Source: Marinihelvus sp963695135
GTDB lineage: Bacteria; Pseudomonadota; Gammaproteobacteria; Xanthomonadales; SZUA-36
Assembly: GCA_963695135.1 (NCBI GenBank)
Contig: CAVOGA010000001.1
Location: 1-64,000 of the forward strand
Reading direction: 5' to 3'
DNA length: 64,000 bases
A model generated the notes under the pieces. That model searched no databases. It had not been told where the DNA came from and worked only from the letters and a program-made list of their open reading frames with translations. The position numbers and the translations under genes were made by a program. Below, in pieces: positions 58,791 through 64,000 of this stretch. Within the stretch, counting starts at the first letter, position 1, and the number at the start of each line of letters is the position of its first letter.

Positions 58791-59267
58791 TCAGGCCTTG
58801 ATGGCCAGGGGCTCGAGTAAGGTAAGGGCCTTGTTATAGACCGGTCGCTTGAAAGAAATGACGTTATTGACCGGGTACCAGAAGTCCACCCAGCGATAAC
58901 TGGAAAATTCCGGTGAATCGGTCGCATCCAGGGTAACCCGGGATTCATCGGTCAGCATGCGCAGCAGGAACCAGACCTGCTTCTGCCCGATACATACCGG
59001 CTTTCGGCCGCGGCGCTGAAACCGGCGCGGCAAACGGTAACGCAGCCAGCCGGGCGTGTTGCCCAGCAGCTCCACGTGGTGGCTCTGTAAACCGGTTTCT
59101 TCCTCGAGTTCCCGGTACATGGCCTCCACCGGCGTTTCATCCGTGCGCATACCGCCCTGGGGAAACTGCCACCCATCGTTGTTGGCGCGCTCGGCCCAGA
59201 ACACCTGGCGGGCGTCATTAATAATGACAATGGCCACGTTGGGCCGGTAGCCGTCCGGATCGATCAC
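58791..59267 (-). CDS. rppH: RNA pyrophosphohydrolase
   Basis: 158 residues; removes pyrophosphate from mRNA 5' ends and starts RNase E-dependent decay. N-terminus MIDPDGYRPNVAIVIIND is RppH-like. The Nudix box spans residues 38-60 (GGMRTDETPVEA ... RELEEETGL) with all catalytic Glu residues. The protein is full length and lies between the M28 peptidase and the divergent importer. Confidence 0.95.
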   Translation of the reverse strand: MIDPDGYRPNVAIVIINDARQVFWAERANNDGWQFPQGGMRTDETPVEAMYRELEEETGLQSHHVELLGNTPGWLRYRLPRRFQRRGRKPVCIGQKQVWFLLRMLTDESRVTLDATDSPEFSSYRWVDFWYPVNNVISFKRPVYNKALTLLEPLAIKA

Positions 59268-59394
59268 GACCGGCTCCCGGCGCTGCGCGCTTCTGGACTC
59301 ATGCGTGTTGGTGAGCTATTGACCATGTGATATTTTGCGCCTTTCCCGGACGGAATGTTAATCAAATCGCTTCCCAAAGCCAATCCACGTCATC

Positions 59395-60384
59395 ATGAGA
59401 GGCATGAATCCCGCCGCAGTGCTGGTTCTGCTGGGACTGCTGTGCCTCGCCTGCCTGGTACTCGCCACCGCCCTGGGCTCGGTAAGCCACAGCCCGGCTG
59501 ATTGGTGGTTCGCGCTGACCCACCCGGCCACCCGGGAAGGCGAGCTGTTGTGGCGTTTGCGCATTCCCCGGGCCATGGCTGCCTTTGGTGTCGGCGCGAT
59601 GCTGGCAGTGGCCGGGTGCCTGATGCAGGTGCTGCTGCGCAACCCGCTGGCGGATCCCTACATCCTCGGCGTTTCCGGCGGCGCCGCCTGCTTCGCACTG
59701 CTCAGCATGTCCCTCGGCCTGGCGGTCGCCTTGATGCCTGTTATGGCCCTGGTCGGGGCGCTGGTTTCCATACTGCTGGTCTTCGGCCTGGCGCGCGGCA
59801 GTGGTCCCTGGAGCGGCACGCGGCTGCTGCTGACCGGGGTGGTTACTGCTGCCGGCTGGGGGGCGCTGATCAGCCTGGTGCTGGCCACGGGTCCGGACAA
59901 CAGCCTGCGCGGCATGCTGTTCTGGCTGATGGGTGACCTGAGCTACGCCCGCCTGCCCGCCTGGGCCGTTGGCGTGTTGCTGGGCGCCCTGGCGCTGGTG
60001 CTGGCGCTGTCGCGCAGCCTGAATGTGCTCGCCATGGGCGAGACCACCGCCAGGCTGCTGGGCGAGTCAACGCACCTGTTGCTGTGGGGCGTGTACTTTC
60101 TGGCCTCCCTGCTGACCGCGGCGGCGGTGTCGGTGGCGGGCAGCATCGGATTCGTGGGTCTGATCGTGCCGCACCTTATGCGCCTGCTGGTGGGTTCTGA
60201 TCACCGCATCCTGGTGCCCGCCGCGGCGCTGTTTGGCGGGGCCTTCCTGGTGCTGAGCGACACGCTGGCGCGCACGGTGATTGCGCCACGGCAACTCCCG
60301 GTGGGCGTGATTACCGCGCTGCTGGGGGTACCGCTGTTCCTGTTGCTGCTCAACCGGGCCCGCCTGCGGCCCCAGGCGCCATGA
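59395..60384 (+). CDS. FecCD-family ABC transporter permease (iron siderophore/cobalamin/haem type)
   Basis: 329 residues with about nine to ten transmembrane helices. Family phrases include LMQVLLRNPLADPYILGVSG and SIGFVGLIVPHLMRLLVGSD, then LPVGVITALLGVPLFLLLL. It forms the inner-membrane part of a type II ABC importer for a metal chelate, vitamin B12 or haem. It overlaps the ATPase gene by four bases. No periplasmic binding protein and no cobalamin riboswitch are visible nearby. Confidence 0.93.
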   Translation: MRGMNPAAVLVLLGLLCLACLVLATALGSVSHSPADWWFALTHPATREGELLWRLRIPRAMAAFGVGAMLAVAGCLMQVLLRNPLADPYILGVSGGAACFALLSMSLGLAVALMPVMALVGALVSILLVFGLARGSGPWSGTRLLLTGVVTAAGWGALISLVLATGPDNSLRGMLFWLMGDLSYARLPAWAVGVLLGALALVLALSRSLNVLAMGETTARLLGESTHLLLWGVYFLASLLTAAAVSVAGSIGFVGLIVPHLMRLLVGSDHRILVPAAALFGGAFLVLSDTLARTVIAPRQLPVGVITALLGVPLFLLLLNRARLRPQAP

Positions 60385-61196
60385 CGACCGGGGGCGCAAC
60401 GCTCAGCTGCGAGGAACTCACCGTGCGCATCGGCAGCCGGGCGATCGTGGAATCGCTCAACCTGCGCCTGCAGCCCGGGGAGTACTGGGGCATGCTGGGC
60501 GCCAATGGCGCCGGCAAGACCACCCTTTTGCGCCATCTCGCGGGCCTGGTAACCTCGTTGCGGGGCACGGTCAGCCTGAACGGCAACACGCTGGACAACT
60601 GGCCACGACGCGCGCTGGCCAGGCATCTTGGCATGCTCCAGCAGCATACCGCCTATGTGTTCGACGCCACGGTCCTGGAAGTGGCGCTTACCGGGCGTCA
60701 CCCCTACCTGGGCGTGTTCAGCCGCGAGTCCGCTGAAGACCTGCAGCGCGCCCGGGCGGCAACCGGCCGGGTCGACCTGGGCGCGCTGGAGCAGCGGCGG
60801 GTGACCAGCCTGTCCGGGGGCGAGGCGCGGCGCCTGGCCTTTGCGGCCCTGCTGGTACAGGACCCCGATGTGCTGCTGCTGGACGAGCCCACCAACCACC
60901 TGGACTTCCGCCACCAGGTCGGCATCATGCGGACCGTCGGCGACCTGGTATACCGGGAAGGCCGTTGCGCGGCGGCGGCGTTGCATGACGTCAACCTCGC
61001 GGCGACTTACTGCAGCCACGTGTTGCTTCTGTTCGGCGATGGTGAATGGGAGGCCGGCAAGGCCGCCGACCTGCTCACGGTCGACCGGCTGGAGCGTCTA
61101 TACCAGTGCCCGGTGACCTCGGTTGAAACCGACGAGGGCCGCCGCTTTCACCCGTCTTTTTCCGGCGCCCGGACCGCGGCAGCCAGCCGCTCGTAA
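60381..61196 (+). CDS. ABC transporter ATP-binding protein (FecE/BtuD type)
   Basis: 271 residues. Walker A GANGAGKTTLLRHLAGL, Q-loop MLQQHTAYVF, signature LSGGEARRLAFAALLVQ and Walker B DVLLLDEPTNHLDFRHQV. Partner of the FecCD permease. Its last 49 bases overlap the end of the convergent transporter gene at 61148, which is unusual. The C-terminal tail after SVETDEGRRFHPSF could be extended by an undetected frame error. Confidence 0.93.
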   Translation: MTTGGATLSCEELTVRIGSRAIVESLNLRLQPGEYWGMLGANGAGKTTLLRHLAGLVTSLRGTVSLNGNTLDNWPRRALARHLGMLQQHTAYVFDATVLEVALTGRHPYLGVFSRESAEDLQRARAATGRVDLGALEQRRVTSLSGGEARRLAFAALLVQDPDVLLLDEPTNHLDFRHQVGIMRTVGDLVYREGRCAAAALHDVNLAATYCSHVLLLFGDGEWEAGKAADLLTVDRLERLYQCPVTSVETDEGRRFHPSFSGARTAAASRS

Positions 61197-62431
61197 CTCT
61201 TGCCCAGGCGCCAGGCGCCCACGCCCCAGATGGCCATGAACGGCACGTAGACCCAGGCCGCGCCATTGACCGTGAGGCCCGCGGTCATCAGGCCCTTGAA
61301 GGTCCAGCTGGCCACCACGTCGCTGCCCCGGTAAACCACCGTGTCGATGAAGTTTTTGCTCTTGTACTTGGTCTCCCGGTCCACCACGGTAAAGAGCATC
61401 TCCTTGATCGGACCCAGGAGTCCGTAATTCATGGCCCGCTGGGCCACCTGCACCGCGGCGAACAGCACCAGGCCGATGGAGCTTCCCAGCAGCGTGAAAC
61501 CGGCGGCGAGTATCAGCGGCGGCAGAATGATGGAGCGGGGCATGCCGATCCAGCGCAGCAGCCGCGAGGTGAGGAAGAACTGGAAGCTGAAGGCCAGAAC
61601 CTGCACGACCAGGTCGACGTAGCTGAAAAACGCCGTACGCTCCTCGAACCCGGTGATCTCCTGGTTCACCAGCACGGCCAGGCCGTTGTAGAGGAAGGTC
61701 GATGAAAAGTTGTGCAGCAGCATCATGAGGCAGATCAGCAGCAGGTAGGGTGAGCGGAATACCGCAACGGCCCCCTCCAGCACGCTGCCGCCGATGACCT
61801 TTTCCCCGGAACCATCGGAATGGGCCTGCTCGTAACGCCCCAGGACCACCGCCATGGTGGTCGCCACCCCGAGACAGACCGCTGCAACCAGCATGACGCC
61901 CTCGGCGCCGAGACTGCCGATCCAGCGCGCCGTGACCAGCGGCCCGATGATGGCGCCGATCGAGCCCCCGGCCATGATGCTGCCGAACAGCCGCTGGGCC
62001 TGGCCGGGCGTAAAAATATCCGCCATGAAGCTCCAGAAAACGGACACCACGAACAGGTTGAACACGCTGAGCCAGACGTAAAAGGTCAGCTGAACCCGGT
62101 CCGGGGGTTGCTCAGCGCTGAAGCCCCAGGCAAACAGCAGCAACTGGATTATGAACAGCCCGTAGGCCAGGGGAATGAAAATCCCCCGCCGGAAGCGGGA
62201 CACGAGGAAGCCGAAAACGGGAACCAGCAGCAGCATCACGGCAAAGGTTGCCGTGTAGAGCAGGTGCAACTGGTCGCTGAAATTTGAGGCCACCGTGCCG
62301 CGGATCGGGCGCAGCATGAAGTATCCACCCAGCAGAAAGAAGAAGTAGCTGAAGGCCAGCGCAAAGCGCACCCACAGCCGCGCCGATGAAGCCGGCTCTG
62401 CCGCCGGTTCCGCCTCAGTGCCGCTGGTCAT
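61148..62431 (-). CDS. MFS-like transporter resembling the ATP/ADP (NTP/NDP) translocase family
   Basis: 427 residues with about twelve hydrophobic helices. The N-terminal phrase FSYFFFLLGGYFMLRPIRGT is characteristic of the bacterial family related to plastidic ATP/ADP translocases, although most free-living members have no proven nucleotide exchange. Others: VFNLFVVSVFWSFMADIFTP and GSIGAIIGP. It starts 9 bases after the RND adaptor stop, so it is probably in the same transcript. Its end overlaps the ABC ATPase gene by 49 bases. Confidence 0.8.
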   Translation of the reverse strand: MTSGTEAEPAAEPASSARLWVRFALAFSYFFFLLGGYFMLRPIRGTVASNFSDQLHLLYTATFAVMLLLVPVFGFLVSRFRRGIFIPLAYGLFIIQLLLFAWGFSAEQPPDRVQLTFYVWLSVFNLFVVSVFWSFMADIFTPGQAQRLFGSIMAGGSIGAIIGPLVTARWIGSLGAEGVMLVAAVCLGVATTMAVVLGRYEQAHSDGSGEKVIGGSVLEGAVAVFRSPYLLLICLMMLLHNFSSTFLYNGLAVLVNQEITGFEERTAFFSYVDLVVQVLAFSFQFFLTSRLLRWIGMPRSIILPPLILAAGFTLLGSSIGLVLFAAVQVAQRAMNYGLLGPIKEMLFTVVDRETKYKSKNFIDTVVYRGSDVVASWTFKGLMTAGLTVNGAAWVYVPFMAIWGVGAWRLGKSYERLAAAVRAPEKDG

Positions 62432-62440
62432 CGGAGGCGA

Positions 62441-63484
62441 TCAGCCCTCGCGCACGTTGACCGGCTGGCCGGGCCGCAGGCGCTCATTGCCGCGCACCAC
62501 GACCGTGTCACCGGCGGATACCGGTCCGCGGATTTCGATCAGGTCACCGGCGCCGATGCCCGTGGTCACGCTCACCTGCCTGGCCTGGCCGCTGTCGTCC
62601 ACGATAAATACCGTGATGCCTTCCGGCCTCAGCACCAGCGCATCGCGCGGCACCGCGAGCACCTCGCGGACCTCGTCCATGGGCACCGCCACGCGCAGGG
62701 TCTGGCCCACCGGATAGAGGCCCGGCTCAATGTCCATGCGCAGCTCAAACTGGTGGGTGTTTTCATCCCCCACGGCCACCACGGTGCGGACCTGGCCTTC
62801 GGTCTCAATGCCGAGCGCACTCAGGGCAAGCCACTGTCCGGGCTGCACATAGCGATAGTAGGCCAACGGCGCGCGGGCAATGACTTCCAGGCTTTGCTGG
62901 TCCACCAGCCGCAGTACATTGGACCCGTCGCTGGCGCGTTCGCCGGGCATCATCAGGCGCTCCACGACAATGCCCGCAAAGGGCGCGCGGATGACCGTCC
63001 GCGACAGTTCATCCTCGTTCTGCGCCAGGCGCGACTCGGCGACATGCAGGTCACCCCGGGCCGCGTCCCGCTCCGAGCGGGTTTGTTCCATTTGCGTGGC
63101 GGCGGCGAGGTTGGACTCGGCCAGGCGCGCAAACCGCTGCTCCTCCTTTTCCAGGAATGCGAGCCGGGCCTGGGCGCGTTCAATTTCCGCGGTCAGCTCC
63201 TGGCGCCGCAGGATAAGCCGCGTGTCCTCGATCTGCGCCAGCGGATCACCGGCCTCGACCACGGCGCCCACCTCCACCACGCTGATCAGGCGCCCGTCCA
63301 CCTCGGCGGACAGCCGCGCATCGTGGCGACTGGTAACCGTCCCGGGCACCAGCGTGACCGGCGCCAGTGTCTGCAGGGTGGCGGTGCTCACCTCTACCAG
63401 CGCCGGCGGCATACCGCTTTCCTGGGCCGCGGCCGCAGCAATGCCGCCAAGCAGCATCGAAGCAAGAATCAAAACACGTTTCAT
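62441..63484 (-). CDS. RND efflux periplasmic adaptor subunit
   Basis: 347 residues of the MFP/HlyD type. Signal peptide (LILASMLLGGIAAAAAQ), lipoyl-like half motifs (DARLSAEVDGRLISVVEVGA; VIRAPFAGIVVERLMMPGER), a coiled-coil hairpin (about 95-165) and a beta-barrel. It bridges the inner-membrane RND pump and an outer-membrane channel. The pump gene lies immediately upstream, 12 bases before, an order opposite to the common adaptor-pump arrangement. No outer-membrane factor is seen. Confidence 0.92.
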   Translation of the reverse strand: MKRVLILASMLLGGIAAAAAQESGMPPALVEVSTATLQTLAPVTLVPGTVTSRHDARLSAEVDGRLISVVEVGAVVEAGDPLAQIEDTRLILRRQELTAEIERAQARLAFLEKEEQRFARLAESNLAAATQMEQTRSERDAARGDLHVAESRLAQNEDELSRTVIRAPFAGIVVERLMMPGERASDGSNVLRLVDQQSLEVIARAPLAYYRYVQPGQWLALSALGIETEGQVRTVVAVGDENTHQFELRMDIEPGLYPVGQTLRVAVPMDEVREVLAVPRDALVLRPEGITVFIVDDSGQARQVSVTTGIGAGDLIEIRGPVSAGDTVVVRGNERLRPGQPVNVREG

Positions 63485-63496
63485 GGCTGAACTATC

Positions 63497-64000
63497 TCAC
63501 ACGGTTTCCGGTGATGCATGAACCACGGCGGATTTCTCCTCGTTCATGCGCAACAGGCTGGGCAGAAGAACCAGGGTAAATATCGTGCTGACCAGCATGC
63601 CACCGACGATAACGGTCGCCATCCCCCGGTACAGCTCGGAGCCGGAGCCGGGCAGCAACATCAGTGGCAGCATGCCGAAAATACTGGTCATGGTGCTCAT
63701 CAGGATCGGGCGCAGGCGCAGGCGCACGGCGCTTTCCACCGCATCGCGCCGGCTCATGCCCTCGCGCTCCGCATCCCGGGCGCGGTAGACCAGCAGAATC
63801 GCGTTGTTCACCACCAGCCCGAGCAGAATCACGAATCCGATCATGGTGAGCAGGTCCATCTGCTGCCCGCCGCTCCCCGCCAGGGCCAGGTCCATCAGGC
63901 GCAGGCACAGAATGCCGCCCACGGTGGCCATGGGCAGGGTCAGTACCACCAGCAGGGAATCGACAAAGGAGCGGAACAGCGCCGAGATCAGGAGGTAGAG
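63497..64000 (-). CDS. RND efflux permease subunit, C-terminal part (5' end outside window)
   Basis: Only the last 167 codons are present. Conserved segments: TMIGFVILLGLVVNNAILLV, a cytoplasmic loop DAVESAVRLRLRPILMSTMT, and MATVIVGGMLVSTIFTLVLL, the last transmembrane helices of AcrB/heavy-metal-type RND pumps. Proton-driven export of a substrate that cannot be told from the fragment. The reading frame continues off the right edge. Confidence 0.92.
   Translation of the reverse strand, partial: LYLLISALFRSFVDSLLVVLTLPMATVGGILCLRLMDLALAGSGGQQMDLLTMIGFVILLGLVVNNAILLVYRARDAEREGMSRRDAVESAVRLRLRPILMSTMTSIFGMLPLMLLPGSGSELYRGMATVIVGGMLVSTIFTLVLLPSLLRMNEEKSAVVHASPETV

Noticed and set aside
59268..59394. 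Cobalamin riboswitch before the FecCD importer
   Set aside because: The 127-base gap lacks the B12-box GCCACTG-type core and is too short for the full element.

Overview
The window is GC-rich, densely coded chromosomal DNA from a free-living, aerobic, heterotrophic gammaproteobacterium. The evidence for this placement is the gene order tkt-gap-pgk, pilT-pilU divergent from yggS-proC-yggT, aroK-aroB-hemE, a FadE-type acyl-CoA dehydrogenase, a bacterioferritin/bacterioferritin-associated ferredoxin pair, TonB-dependent receptors and RppH. A sulfatase, a TPR-sulfotransferase, an octahaem-like cytochrome with TPR repeats, a type Vd-like patatin and an exosortase H together suggest a marine or sediment lineage such as Woeseiales/Chromatiales relatives. 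That placement is inference, not proof. I saw no rRNA, tRNA, CRISPR array, insertion sequence or prophage.

Base-level quality matters when reading this window. Many conserved genes (aceE, maeB, gap, pgk, tkt, the patatin, pilT, pilU, pckG, fadE) are split by single-base insertions or deletions, often in short homopolymers. All conserved motifs survive across the shifted frames. The shifts are dense in the first 25 kb and sparse later. I treat them as probable sequencing or assembly indels and annotate whole genes across them.

Layout. 0-7 kb, minus strand: a LysR regulator followed by pyruvate kinase, malic enzyme-phosphotransacetylase and pyruvate dehydrogenase E1 (cut by the left edge), a cluster around pyruvate. 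7-14 kb: a divergent secreted sulfatase, an unknown protein, an SDR-DUF2867 protein and a secreted multihaem cytochrome with HEAT-like and TPR regions. 13.7-16.5 kb: a DUF4136 lipoprotein and a large secreted repeat protein, both with Tyr/Gly-rich segments. 16.5-18 kb: a TPP-riboswitch-controlled PnuC-family transporter and kinase, read as thiamine uptake and phosphorylation. 18-20.4 kb: a patatin-POTRA-barrel autotransporter. 20.4-24.7 kb: tkt-gap-pgk. 24.8-30.8 kb: an AGCS symporter, a universal stress protein, an outer-membrane barrel protein, a TPR-sulfotransferase and small proteins.

30.9-35.3 kb: an OmpR-type two-component system with a structured leader, then PilU and PilT. 35.4-41.4 kb: yggS-proC-yggT, exosortase H-pdxH, aroK-aroB-hemE. 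41.6-45 kb: two overlapping membrane-associated GTPases of the DUF697 type and a convergent 2OG-Fe(II) oxygenase. 45-50.3 kb: a TonB-dependent receptor, and an ECF sigma / membrane protein / DUF4097 operon. 50.4-55.6 kb: GTP-type PEP carboxykinase, a TetR regulator and FadE. 55.7-61.2 kb: SufT, Bfr, Bfd under a Fur-like box, an M28 peptidase, RppH, and a FecCD/ATPase metallophore importer. 61.1-64 kb, minus strand: an RND permease (cut by the right edge), its adaptor and an ATP/ADP-translocase-like transporter.

Functionally, the window is mostly central carbon metabolism (pyruvate node, lower glycolysis, gluconeogenesis by PckG, fatty-acid oxidation) and iron handling, with cell-surface systems between them. 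The least explained parts are the tandem GTPases, the paired Tyr/Gly-rich envelope proteins, the multihaem-TPR cytochrome and the plugless TonB-receptor-like barrel.
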